Made by a program: the position numbers and the translations under genes. Shown in pieces: positions 53,528 to 64,000 of a stretch of DNA of 64,000 nt (the stretch's first letter is position 1; each line of letters opens with the position of its first letter). A model generated the notes under the pieces. That model did not search any database. It had not been told where the DNA came from and was given only the letters and a program-made list of their open reading frames with translations. Source of the DNA: Pleurotus djamor (lineage: Eukaryota > Basidiomycota > Agaricomycetes > Agaricales > Pleurotaceae); assembly GCA_029747585.1 (NCBI GenBank), contig JAPEVF010000029.1:62001-126000 (forward strand). Reading direction: 5' to 3'.

Positions 53528-54169
53528 ATGCCGGGACCATTAAAGCACGTCCACTTCGACATCCCCCCTACCCCCTCTCCAACCTACTCTTGGACATCGC
53601 TCCCTTCCTCGAGTGGTCTCCAAACACCACCATCCCTCATGCATTTCGGCTCACCATACAACACCAAGCCGCTTCCAAACATGCCCGTACAACTGCACCC
53701 AACATTGTGCTACTCCCTCGCCCCACCCCTCAACTACAACATCTCATGTCACCCATCGACTGTTACCCCAGCTCACCCGTCTCTACCAAACACCGTGCTT
53801 AACGAAGCCGCAACACGTCCACCATTACCCTTCATCAGCATCGTCTGCAAACACATTCCATGGAGACTCGATGTCCGGTCCTCAAATGGATCCTTCGTCA
53901 CAGTATCTGATGTATTCAATGGTCTATATCATGCTTTGCGTCTGGGCGCGACGAAAGCCGAGTTTGACCAACTACCGCCAACGTCCCAGAATCGCGTCAG
54001 CACCGCGTACAACCTACGCTATTCACGCATTCTCAGTGTCCATGATCGCGAATTAGAGAAGCAGAAGGGGCTCAAGCGGATTGACTTCTTTGGCGAACAT
54101 CATCGGTTCATGGGGCTTTCTCCAGCTCCCCACATTGGATCGAATGTTTGGATCATGCACGTCTCATGA
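53528..54169 (+). CDS. DUF6699 domain protein, intronless
   Basis: A single 213-aa frame. The first half is Pro/Ser/Thr-rich and disordered (HFDIPPTPSPTYSWTSLPSS). The C-terminal domain has PWRLDVRSSNGSFVTVSDVF, NGLYHALRLGATKAEFDQLP, RVSTAYNLRY and GLKRIDFFGEHHRFMGLSPA, the layout of DUF6699, a domain common in Agaricomycetes and often found in large single-exon gene families. No signal peptide or TM segment. The function is unknown. Confidence 0.82.
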   Translation: MPGPLKHVHFDIPPTPSPTYSWTSLPSSSGLQTPPSLMHFGSPYNTKPLPNMPVQLHPTLCYSLAPPLNYNISCHPSTVTPAHPSLPNTVLNEAATRPPLPFISIVCKHIPWRLDVRSSNGSFVTVSDVFNGLYHALRLGATKAEFDQLPPTSQNRVSTAYNLRYSRILSVHDRELEKQKGLKRIDFFGEHHRFMGLSPAPHIGSNVWIMHVS

Positions 54170-55098
54170 AGGATTTCCCCATTCGTCCGCTATATACCCC
54201 TTTATTCCCCATACCCTGCCTTCGGGCAAAAAATCCAACCGTACCAAAACCCGACGACTCTTAATGTACTCACGCAAAAATACGAGGTCTTACTTACTTC
54301 TGCTTTCACTTCTCCACCCCTGTCTCGCGATGGTCTTGATATATGCAGAACTCTGTTTTATCTTATCCCGTATTATGATACAACCGCCGTATTACATCCG
54401 ATTGATTTGCTTCTCCTGCTAAAGCCTAAGATGAACGTCGAGTGGGAAAACATACATGGAGGCGCCAAGGCTAGATGCCTCATATCCGTCAAAGCACCAT
54501 CTGGATTCTTCAGTGGCCGTCAGTGTCGCATCAGCGTGTACCAAAATATGTACACTTCGTAAGATGATAGTTTCACCGTGGCCAGGGGTCGGCCAGCTGA
54601 CTATGTGCGCTCGTAGCGATATAGACGGATGCAAGGCACTCTGGGGCTTGTCCAAATTGTGTGATTGGAGGATCTGACACTTCATCTCATGGCAGCAACG
54701 TTAATACCCCGTATCGATCAACGGAACGGCTTGCACGGGCCGGACATTCTATAAATAGAATACCAGGGCTGAAAAGTATTTATGATGCTTGCTGACTAGT
54801 GTCCGAATTTCAATCCATGGGGACCAGAACATACGGAGTGATGAGCCTATCATTGTGCTATCGAATAACGTGGATATGTGTAAATAAGTGTACGCATCGG
54901 GGAAATAAGTCAAAAACAGCGAAGAGAAGCTATGAGCTCGACCGAGGCCGAATAATGGGATGGGATGGTAGGTAAGGGCAGGAGAGCTGAGCGCTGGACG
55001 ACAAAACAAGAGAAGTAGCGATACGGTGTAGTCGAAAGACAAACAGGTGAATAACTACCTGATAGTGTTCAGTGGGTGAGCTTCGATAACGAGAGTTC
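54170..55098. other. intergenic between convergent genes
   Basis: 929 bases between the DUF6699 stop and the Rho stop. AT-rich stretches at 54330-54420 and 54750-54910 probably hold 3' ends. Open frames here show no recognisable product. Confidence 0.5.
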
Positions 55099-56184
55099 TC
55101 ATGAGATCACACAGCACTTCCATCCTTGATTCACTTCTTCCTGAACACCGCTTCTCCCACTGCTCCGTCTGCGATGATGTCTTGCTTCGGGAGTGGGAAC
55201 GTGGCCGTTGGCGGGTACTCCGTCGCGCATCAGCATGCTTGCCCTCGTCGCAGCTTCGAAGACCTCGTCGACACCTTCAATTTTGAGAGCAGAACACTCC
55301 TTGTACGCACGTGCGCCGATAATTTGGGCGACACGTTCACCTTGATCCCGTGTGACCCAAGGACAGGGATTATCGGACGTATTTGGATGGGAAGCAGAAG
55401 GTCGGAGGTCGGCCTTGCAGCCAACGAGGATGACAGGGATGGTAGGTCCACAGATGGACCGTACTTCTTCAATCCACTAGGGGAAACAGTAGGATTCAGC
55501 ACGAAGTAAGGCTTGTCGGAAATGATGAGGAGATAGAAGAGGTAGTTTCTTACCTTCGTGGTAACGTTCTCTAATGAGTCGGGTGTGTCAAGGGAGAATG
55601 CGATAAGAATGACATGGGATTTCGAGTAAGACATGGGTCGTAATCGCTTGAGAAAGATGTATCAGTAGATAGTATAATGAAATGAGCCCGAGGACGTACT
55701 TCGTATTCTTCCTGACCACTTCAGATGATGTGAGCATGAACTCGAAGGCATTCGAGGGAAACAAACTCACGCTGTATCCCATAATGCCAGCTGTACGGGC
55801 TTGTCATCCAATCTGATCTCAGCAACATAATTGTCAAACACGGCTATGAGGCGTGTTAGTAATTAAGCCTGCCAAGGGCCCTAAAGTAAAGTCTTACTCG
55901 GTTGCTGCATTCCGACATCAGGATAGCACAACAGCAGAGGCTTTGGAGACGACTCACATATTCTTTTGGAAATTCACCTAGAGCAAACGAGCACAGCAGC
56001 GATGTCTTCCCGCAAGCACCTATATTGGGAGAGCGCCTTCAGCAATGACAACTGGCAAATTTGGACGAAGACGCGCCATCTCCAACGATAACGAGTTTCC
56101 TGCGAATCTGGAAGGCAAAAGGCCGACACAGTTAGCTGGAGAGCGTCGAGAACACGGGTCACGTACAGCGTTCTGTGAAGTCAT
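55099..56184 (-). CDS. Rho-family small GTPase, Rho2-like
   Basis: Eight exons, complement(join(55099..55476,55554..55646,55700..55718,55771..55843,55898..55904,55958..56019,56077..56107,56167..56184)), give an exact 226-aa frame. G1 is GDGACGKTSL; switch I is EYQPTVFDNY; switch II is WDTAGQEEYERLRPMSYSK; G4 is GCKADL; G5 is ECSAL. The Rho insert helix lies between them (VTRDQGERVAQIIG). The tail is basic (RHHRRRSSGRSG) and ends CCVIS, a farnesylation box with an adjacent palmitoylatable Cys, as in fungal Rho2. Rho2 acts at the plasma membrane in cell-wall integrity and polarity. Exons of 7 and 19 nt encode switch I and II, and the intron after 56077 appears to use a GC donor. Confidence 0.88.
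55898..55904 (-). other. 7-nt microexon in switch I of the Rho GTPase
   Basis: CAACCGA (minus-strand sense) lies between AATGCAG and GTAAGA. It joins ...GAATAT to CCGTGTTTGAC and yields EY-QPT-VFDNY, restoring the conserved switch I threonine and the frame. Confidence 0.82.
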
Positions 56185-58151
56185 TATTGGAAGTCTGTAA
56201 CTTTTATTTCCTCCGGTCTCAGTACGACTGAGAAAGTGTTGGTGGGCGTAGGTATTCGGAACCTTGAAATACGGGAGATATGGTGGAGAGGCCCGACGGT
56301 AGGAGCGAGAAGGGAGTGGCCTGTGGGTAAAAGATACAGTATTGAGCTGGAGAGGAACCAGGCGAAGGGTGAAAGAGTTGGTGGACACCCACAGCCACTT
56401 GAATATTACTACATATTATTTGCTTCTGTTGAATGCAGACGACAATGGCAAACGCCTTCGATGACGACATACCTTCAAGGCACAAAGAAACTGTTGTGTG
56501 GATGCGATGCTCGAGGCAATGAGGGCAAGCTCAGACAGGTGCCTCGGGAGGGTGGTTTCTCGTCGTTGGAGACGACTGGCTATGTTGAATATATAGGCTC
56601 ATCTGAAACTCGGACGAGACTTACATCCGGTCGGGCTTTTGTCGCCGCCAACTGACAAATGTGATATGGTATGTACTAGAAGCGCTGCGGCCGGGACACC
56701 GTACTCGACAAAGACACACGTCTCTCATGTACTACGGTGAAATATAACTCATCTTGGTACCGCGAGAGAGGAAGCCGTCGAAATTGATGTTGCAGTCAAA
56801 CTAGGTTTGTTCGTTCAAATATGCGAATAGTGCTAGCTGACAAGGATTTAACAGAACCTTCGAGAGCAGGACGTGGCATCATATGTAGGTAGGGACGTTG
56901 GTCGTCTACTCTAAGCCCCAATTACGCGAGACGATATGGCACAGGGCAACCGCGTGTAAAGTACATAACGAGTGGAGCCATGAGCCAAGTCCTGCGTATC
57001 ACCGAAACCACCACCTGCATTCTGTGGGGGAGGCGGTCGCAGAGTTAACGGAGTCTGAGAGGACAATGCGGAGGTTCCACCGGCGTGATTCACCGTCTTG
57101 ATTAATTCCCCCTCAAGGTAGTTACATTCCACGACGCTAGCCAGGCGTATCCAGCACAAGGTTTCAGCGAGGTTTCCGGTCAGGAAGCTACTGAGCATAC
57201 ATATTTTAGGTTCTGGTGTGACTTTTGACGGGGAATGTCGGCTTCCGGTTGGTTCTTGGCGAGCTCTGGGTAATAATGTAGTAAAGGCTAGCAGCCGTAT
57301 CGGAAAAGCAAGGAGGGGATCGTCTTGTGGTACCCACACTCCAATCGATCCGATGGATGAGGGTGGAATGGCCTCAGCCAGGTTCCTACCATGCAACATT
57401 GTGTACCCATTTGTCGCACGAAAGGTTTACAGGACCGGTGATGGTGAGAAGGATGGTTCTAGTTTTGCCCAACTATGGACAGTAGGCGATCAGAGCCCTG
57501 AGGTCCTGTCATGCCATTTGCATGTCAGCCGCGACTGGTATCCTGTATAGCCACGAGGAGATCATATTGGATGCATCCTGATGGCATGCAGTGAGTAAAC
57601 TGGGATGGCGAGGTTAATCGGCTTGATACGTATTAGAAGAAGCATCCAGACAAGTGGGTAATGTACCTATGTCGCTCCACTATCGAAGAGGAGAAGAAGA
57701 CCGACCGCGGTCAGAATGTTGTCACAGAGACACGATGCAATTGCCCAGACAACCGAATTTTGGCGGAGGAGATCCCGGTCACGGTTCGCGTCGACGCATC
57801 CCTTCATAGACACGATGTTCGATGGCTTCAGAAGGATGCGGCGTTAAGCAGTGGGCCCAGCCAAATGGATAGTGTGGTGGCTGAAGAACACGAAAGTAAG
57901 TTGGTAGAAGCATCGATCAGTGCACCGAGAGATCAAGTGTATCGGTCATATCCAAAGGTGCACAAAATTAGAGGACCACGTATGTCGACCAAGCAGATCG
58001 AGGCCAGTCCATGAGCGTTTTCAGGCCTTACGCCTATCCTGAAGGCTGGTGTATCGAAACTTCGCGAAACGGGTCAAGAAAGCTTGGATCTCCACGTGGT
58101 ATCTGGCGCGTCAATTCCGAACGCGTAGGCGCCCAAGACTGAAAACCCTCC
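56185..58151. other. 2-kb region between divergent genes, no supported gene
   Basis: It contains the promoters of the Rho gene and CBP3. Plus-strand frames at 57218-57550 and 57661-58014 are the longest but lack homology, signal sequences or good splice context. The second is charged and could be a small orphan gene. The region is otherwise unremarkable. Confidence 0.4.
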
Positions 58152-59286
58152 ATGATACCCCGATCCGCAATTCGCTGCCTGCGAACCCCAGCATGCAGGA
58201 ACCACCTAACTAGATATATCTCTACGCAGCCGCCAAGATTATCTGCTTCGCCGAACGACGCCTCGAAAACACCCAGCTCTACCTCGACCCCACCCGCGTC
58301 TGCACCAAGTCAAAAAAAGACATGGCTCGCTCGTAAAGTCGAGGCCTCTCCGGCCGCGTTGGCTGCTTTGAAACGTGTCGCTGCCCTTCTCGGATACTCG
58401 AGTCCTCAGCAAGTGGCAGGCCGACGCACCTTCGGGATATATGAAAAAGTCTGTGCTGGGAAACCGGACGAGGACAGGGCCTTCTGGCAAAATGGTGTGT
58501 TGCTATTGGATTGACGTCGCCTCACGTATGTTTCTTACACACAGGATAGAATGTAATCTTCCTCCTACCTTCCAGTCATGGTTCACTGTGACGAACCTAC
58601 ACGTCTGGCTTCTGACTGTCCGCTTCCGGGCGCTGCCTGCTCCCCACGGCAAACCCTATGTCCAAGGTCTCATCGACCACTTCTTCATCGACACGGAAGA
58701 CCGAATACGGTCTGTTCTCCAGCCTCGTCTCAATCCTCCTCCTCCTTACACACCGAAAACCGACTTCTATACCAACCCCAATGCCCCTCCCGCTCCCGGA
58801 CCCAACGCTAAAAAGCAGAAAGCCCCACCGAGGGCCCCCGATCGCATTGTGACGCGTCAGATGAAAATATTCAAGGAGCAGTGGGCTGGAATGGGATTTG
58901 CGCTGGATTTGGGCTTGGTTAGAGGGGACGAAGAAATGGCAGCAGCTATGTGGAGAAACTGTCTAGGCGCCAGAGGAGCGAGGGGAATCACTTTGCCTTC
59001 GTCGAAAGCCCAGTTCAGACGGTCGGTCAATCTCGTCGGGGGTGACGTCGTCAACGTCAAGAAGCTTGACTTGGACAAGGAGGAATCTCAGGATGACGGC
59101 TCTGGGGTACATGACTTCGCTCCCCACGAATCCGACAAATACGTCAAATACCCCGAGCTCATGCTGGACCTCGTTGGGTACGCTAGAAGAGAGCTGAAGC
59201 GCTTGGAGGCTATAAGCGACGAAGAAATAATGCGAGGAGATGTTACCAAGCTTCGTTTTGGTCCGATTCGGTCGAAGAAACCCTAA
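58152..59286 (+). CDS. CBP3: mitochondrial ubiquinol-cytochrome c reductase assembly factor Cbp3
   Basis: join(58152..58494,58550..59286) is exact and encodes 359 aa. The N-terminus (MIPRSAIRCLRTPACRNHLT) is a presequence, followed by a Ser/Thr/Pro-rich linker. The conserved Cbp3/UQCC1 domain has FWQNECNLPPTFQSWFTVTN, LHVWLLTVRFRALP and GLIDHFFIDTEDRIR, then IFKEQWAGMGFALDLGLVRG and AAAMWRNCLGARG. Cbp3, with Cbp6, binds mitochondrial ribosomes and newly made cytochrome b. A Pro/Lys-rich insertion (NAPPAPGPNAKKQKAPPRAP) splits the domain and seems lineage-specific. Confidence 0.92.
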
Positions 59287-59515
59287 TAATCTTAGAGGCC
59301 TGTCACCCCAAACCCTACCTTAATGCTACCTTCTTCTGTTGATCACACTTTGCTGTTCTCGCCCGCAGCCCGAGGTCAATTAGAAGCGTTTCAGCACAGG
59401 TGGCTTCAAATCATTGGTCAGTAAAGTAATTCTAATCGTGAGGAGATACACCAGTTTATGCTTGGACACGAAGTGGACGGAAGTGAGGATAGGCGAAAGA
59501 TATCTGGCCGAGTCG

Positions 59516-60651
59516 TCAACGTTTGCGTTTAAGCGGGTTAGAACTTTTCGAAGGGACCACACAGATGTAAGAACGTTCCAGAGCTGCGTGTTCCGGGGTA
59601 TCGAACTCGACGCCGAGGTCTTCACCGAGAGCAGACGCATCTTGTGGTGGGAGTGGATCTGTCGCCAGTTGCCAGAAACTATGAGGACGTGGGTCAATTA
59701 AATGCTATAGGGATATCCATCGCGGTTCTGCTTTGTGGGGAACGTACGACATGAATATTTTCCTCCGGCGTATCCATTCCGTCCGCCACTTTGTCCATTC
59801 GTTCTCGATTTGTGCAATGTCCTCCGCAGATACCATGGTCGTGCCAGCGCGAAGTGGCGCCAGGCGGTTCAGGGCTTTCGCGATCTAGAGATGCGATGTG
59901 AGGCACGGGAATGGCGCGATGCACGAGACTAACCGCGGCTTTCGTTTCCTCGATCTGGCTGTCGAGTTGTTCATTTGTTGGCGTACTCCTCAGTTGCGTC
60001 AGCTCTATGACAAGTCGCTCAGCGCCCAGGACAAGCACGCGGGGACAGGAGATAAAGCGGCCAGTCAGAAGTAGGCTTACCGTTATTTAATCCCTTAACC
60101 TCGCCACCTTTCATAGTATTTTCGGTTTCAATTCTTTTCCGCTCCTCTTCCAGTGCCGTGATCTCTTCATTCGCTACGGATTTGATATTCGCCTGGTTAG
60201 CCACAAAGAAGGTCGTTTTCCCTGGGAGTCGGGATCTGAGTTAGCATTCGTCGAGCCGGCCTTATATATATGCGCCAGCCTACCGTATACTTTCTGAACT
60301 AAATCTCCCTTCTCGGCCAAAGCCACTAATATCTTCTGAGTATTCGTCTGCAGATAGTTTAAGAAGGAACCGTTGCCAATGCATAGATAATAACGAATCA
60401 CCTTCGTCACGGCCCCCTTCAGATTTGCAGCGACGTCGACTGCGCCATACGGGCGATTCATCTATATTAGAAGGTCGATTGGGTTCCTATATGCGTGCTA
60501 ACAGAGCGAACTCACCCTCTGCATATACTCCAGGATCTTGTCTTCGGCTAGAGTGTGCGAATTCTGAGAGAATTTCCCCAGATGAGATTCGGGTTCGCTT
60601 ACCATCCTGTCCCTTGAGGGCTTTGACGTCGGATTTCGGTTTACTGGCCAT
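59516..60651 (-). CDS. HOP2: meiotic recombination protein Hop2 (TBPIP)
   Basis: Minus-strand multi-exon gene from MASKPKSDVKALKGQDG at 60651 to a stop at 59516. The winged-helix domain includes MNRPYGAVDVAANLKGAVTK, then TQKILVALAEKGDLVQKVYG and KTTFFVANQANIKS. A coiled coil follows (NEEITALEEERKRIETEN; ERLVIELTQLRSTPTNEQ-type). The C-terminal part has EWTKWRTEWIRRRKIF, FWQLATDPLPPQDASALGED and GVEFDTPEH. Hop2 with Mnd1 stimulates Dmc1/Rad51 strand exchange in meiosis. Only 229 bp separates its end from the CBP3 stop, and it diverges from the carrier gene. One intron splits VTK and TNTQ. Confidence 0.9.
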
Positions 60652-60920
60652 GAGCGTGTAGGGGACAATGTGACGAGGATCCAAGACGTAAGTTGCGGGC
60701 CCTTCTATTTGGGTATGTTTGGATCTCCGCATCACGTGGTTACCGGGTCTTTGCCGTCACCAATCGGCTGAAGAGTTCTGAGATGCTTCAAATATCAGCC
60801 ACTTTACAGGCAAACGCTCTTTACGACTCTCGCGGCTCTGCATAACCCCAGAATTACCCCAGACTCGACCCGCTTTCGCTGCGGCGCAGGGTGCATGTTC
60901 ATTTTGCTGAAAATCAATAT

Positions 60921-62369
60921 ATGACTTCAAATGTCTCAAAGCGGGACACCCAAACCCTCCATTTCGCGGTCCGTTCTGGATTGGCAGGCGGGATCGCTGG
61001 ATGCGTGGTAAGCTTCTCATTCGCTGTCGCATTCGACGAACTTAACATACCGTTTCAAGGCTAAGACAGTCGTTGCACCCCTCGATAGAGTCAAAATACT
61101 GTTTCAAGCCTCCAATCCAGACTTCCAGAAGTACACTGGTGAGTCGTGCGACCACTTAGTAGTGGTGCGTTTGAGTGAGGGATTATGGGAGGATTCACGA
61201 GAGGACTCGGCGTCCAACTCGGTGGGACGGGATGATTCGACCTGAATCGCCGCTTGACGATTCCATTCAGAGCCAGTCGTTGAATCCAGGGATGCCTCAC
61301 CACCCGTATCTTGGCGAAGTTGAATCGTGCCAGTCAACGCACCTCAGACGATTCGGGCTACTGATTACCCCCTCGAATTGTTTCTGTGAATACTTGCGGA
61401 ATCCCTCACTCTTGACTACCACCACCACTGCCGATATCGTTCTCGGGATCGCTAACATTTTATGATACAGGCTCCTGGAGTGGTATATTTCGAGCAGCGA
61501 ATGAAATCTACCAGGATGGTGGAGTCCGCGGCCTCCTTCAAGGACATTCAGCAACCCTCCTTCGAGTTTTTCCGTATGCAGCCATCAAATTCATGACATA
61601 TGACCAAATCCACTATGTAGGCACTTGTCGCGAATGAACGGGTTTCTGTCTGGCTGATCATATCCTAGGCACTAATGCCAACGAGAGAGCAAGAAACCAG
61701 TCTCAGACGGTTCACTGCTGGCGCACTTTCAGGTAGGTCTAAACGGCATAAGCAATGATCAAATTGTCGACCATTTGCTTTACAGGTGTCACATCCGTAT
61801 TCTGTGTCTACCCACTGGACATCATCCGCATTCGCATGGCGTTCCATACGAAATCGACAGATAAGCAAAATATCCGACCCTCGTTCCTTCGCGCCGCGCG
61901 TCAAATATACTCGGAATCTGCTGCTGTTCCTTCGACACAAAGTCTCTTATACCGATATCCCGTTCTCAAGTATTACAGAGGCTTCATCGTCACTGTAGCT
62001 GGTATGATACCGTACGCTGGAGTGTCTTTCTGGTGTTGGGGAGGTCTTCGAGCGCGTTTTCTGCCTACCGATCAAAGTGGAAACATCAAACCAAACCCTA
62101 TCGGTGACCTGGTCATCGGTGCGATATCTGGTGCGGTTGGGCAAACGGCATCATATCCATTTGAAGTCGTCCGTCGCAGGATGCAAGTGGGTGGGTTGAC
62201 GAGCCCTGATAGATGGCTTCGTCTAGGAGAGACCGTGCAATCTATCTGGGTTTCGCAAGGTTGGCGTGGGTTCTTTGTTGGCTTGAGCGTAGGATACCTA
62301 AAGATAGTGCCTATGACCGCCGTCAGTTACAGTGTATGGCAAGGTGGAAAACGAATATTAGGCGTCTGA
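60921..62369 (+). CDS. mitochondrial carrier, Leu5/SLC25A16-like (probable coenzyme A transporter)
   Basis: join(60921..61007,61060..61138,61471..61616,61669..61732,61786..62369) is exact and encodes 319 aa. Three carrier repeats are visible: [10 protein letters not shown] (repeat 1), [12 protein letters not shown] (repeat 2) and [14 protein letters not shown] (repeat 3), each with the Px[DE]xx[RK] signature. [20 protein letters not shown] and [20 protein letters not shown] are typical of the Leu5/Graves-disease-carrier group. Such carriers sit in the inner mitochondrial membrane and move CoA or related nucleotides. The second intron (61139-61470) is long for this genome. The ATG at 60921 is in frame with [12 protein letters not shown]. 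Confidence 0.9.
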
Positions 62370-62522
62370 GATCTCCAAAAAGATTGGCATGGCTGATGAA
62401 TATGGCTCGTGCTGACTACAGGGTTTGTGGGCGGCTTACCAAGAACTCTTGGGCCGGCTCTCTCGGGTCTTGTTGCATATAACGGTGCATCGCATCGCCA
62501 AGTGTCGATTGCTTCATTCATC

Positions 62523-64000
62523 ATGAGTTCAAGCCCTTCAGACGTCGAGGGAATTGCTACCACAAGTCAACCAAAACGCACGAGAAAACGCCTGAGGGTC
62601 AGCTGTGTCGAGTGTACGCGTCGAAGACAGGTGTGTGAGCGCGTCTCGGCATTCATGCTTTTCATTGCTGAAGCTATCGTAGAAATGCGACAGAAACCAA
62701 CCCTGTGGGTTATGTGTTTCGAGAGGGGTATCTCACCTCTGCAGATGGGAGGCTGTCCCATTCGCGAGGCCAGCACCGAAGAGGCCGCCTCCATCTGCTT
62801 CGCCCTCCACGGACCAACTGTTGGCAAGGATTGCTGTCTTAGAGGAGAAGCTAGCGAACATGCAACCTGCACCGAAATCCTCATCAGAAGGCACGGAAGA
62901 GGAGGGTACGCAACGGGCAACCTCTTCAGCTCGCTCGACTCCTGAATCCACCAACGCCCTTTCTGTGTCTGACTTGTCTGACGTTCCAATGCCAGCTGAA
63001 TCTAGCAATTCTCTCAACCCTTTGGGCTTTTGGGGGTCTTCGGAATCGGAATCTTTCCTGGTTTCTGCTGTTCTGGCTCAAGATTCTCTTTTGGGCCATC
63101 ACGGTGAATATATTGGTCGAGATAGTGCGATCCGCTCCTTGCACATGGTCAGTTCGTTTGCTGTATGATTCGTTTCGTAATTATTCAACATGGCCACCTG
63201 CAGCTCAGTTCACCTCAAGAAATCCCCTTCCACTACACCAAATCCACGGATGCTATCAGTCTCTACAAACATCCGACAGGAGAGTTGATGCCGCCCCCTT
63301 TACCCAGTACTTTGGAGTACTTGGTGCCCAACATACCACCTCGTCCTGTCGTTGATATGCTCTGCCAAACTTTCTTCGCTAAAGCTAATTGGTAAGAGCA
63401 ACTGATCATACACTGACCCGATGCTAATGTCCATACCTATACAAGGAGATACGGCATTCCGGAGGAGTGGTTTTACACCGCATATGACCAGATGTGGACG
63501 GTGCTTTCCTTGCCGCAAGGTTGTGGCATCCAAGTGAATCCCCATTGGTTATCACTTTTATTCGCCATCTGTGCAATCACTCCGAAAAGTGTGAAGGAAA
63601 TGTCCCATCTGGATGACAAGAATAATCTCCGCGGCGAGGCTTTCTTTTCCTCTGCGATGGTGGCACGACGGATAGCCGAGGATACATATCTATCATCCCC
63701 CGTTTTTGCGCCTTTGGAGTCTGCTGCGGATGGCACAGTGTTGAGCTGCTTTGCCGCTCCGATCCTGGCCTACTTTTTAGCGGAGCGGAATAGAGTGAGC
63801 GAGGCCTGGAAGCTCATAGGAAACAGCATTCGGAGTGCTCAGTCGGTTGGCCTACATCGCGATCCCGGATGGGGACAATGGCACACCATGTCAGAGAATG
63901 AACGATTGCTGAGGTCGCGAGCGTGGTGGGCGTTGTATCAATGGGACTTGTATGTCAATGGGTTTCTTTAAATCGTATCGAGTTCACTAACTCATGGATC
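62523..64000 (+). CDS. Zn2Cys6 transcription factor with Fungal_trans domain (3' end outside window)
   Basis: Exons 62523..62630, 62683..63147, 63205..63392 and 63446..63949 join in frame, and an intron starts at 63950. The zinc cluster is CVECTRRRQKCDRNQPCGLC followed by VSRGVSHLC. A coiled-coil linker comes next (LLARIAVLEEKLANMQ), then the middle homology region with EYLVPNIPPRPVVDMLCQTF, WRYGIPEEWFYTAYDQMWTV, ILAYFLAERNRVSEAWKLIG and GNSIRSAQSVGLHRDPGW, typical of Fungal_trans. The first intron interrupts the zinc cluster after RRRQ, so unspliced reading loses it. The gene continues beyond 64000. Its target genes are unknown. Confidence 0.88.

Overview
The window is nuclear DNA of a filamentous basidiomycete, almost certainly an Agaricomycete. 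Nearly every gene is broken by short (about 45-70 nt) GT-AG introns. Gene content includes basidiomycete-typical families: a DUF6699 protein, lineage-specific seven-TM proteins, divergent G-alpha subunits, GPI-anchored small secreted proteins and a GH18 chitinase. About 30 protein genes can be supported. Many exon chains were rebuilt by hand from splice sites and kept reading frame exactly. No rRNA, tRNA, CRISPR or intact mobile element was recognised. Scattered n's, dense from about 42.1 to 46.2 kb, and a 301-n gap at 43660-43960 mark poor assembly around the chitinase.

Layout. 0-9 kb: the 5' end of a membrane protein gene, the SAM-domain RNA-binding protein Vts1, a DUF218 protein, then two minus-strand seven-TM genes (a Git3/cAMP-receptor-like GPCR and a DUF6533-like protein). 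9-20 kb: a Zn2Cys6 factor whose 3' end is unclear, a possible molybdenum-cofactor gene fragment, an SLC35/TPT transporter, and the divergent pair MED31 / UCH37. 20-34 kb: an atypical G-alpha, membrane dipeptidase, fumarate reductase fused to cytochrome b5, nicotinamide riboside kinase, an orphan, a mitochondrial coiled-coil protein and a second G-alpha. 34-41 kb: a putative XRCC4/XLF/PAXX-type repair factor, a bacterial-type mannose-1-phosphate guanylyltransferase with an added coiled-coil head, and an amino-acid permease. 41-49 kb: two paralogous small single-pass proteins, a PX-GH18 fusion chitinase, a coiled-coil Ser/Pro-rich protein with internal repeats, and a GPI-anchored secreted protein. 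49-64 kb: SPP2 / ISA2 (divergent, 107 bp apart), unrecognised minus-strand exons, DUF6699, a Rho2-type GTPase, CBP3, HOP2, a Leu5-like mitochondrial carrier and a second Zn2Cys6 factor that runs off the end.

There is no operon logic; neighbours are mostly unrelated housekeeping genes, often in divergent pairs. Two themes stand out. One is signalling: two seven-TM proteins, two G-alphas and a Rho GTPase. The other is gene structure: exons of 4, 7, 7, 13, 15, 16 and 19 nt sit inside conserved motifs, and some introns use GC instead of GT donors. These tiny exons are invisible to simple reading-frame scans and are the most notable features of the window.
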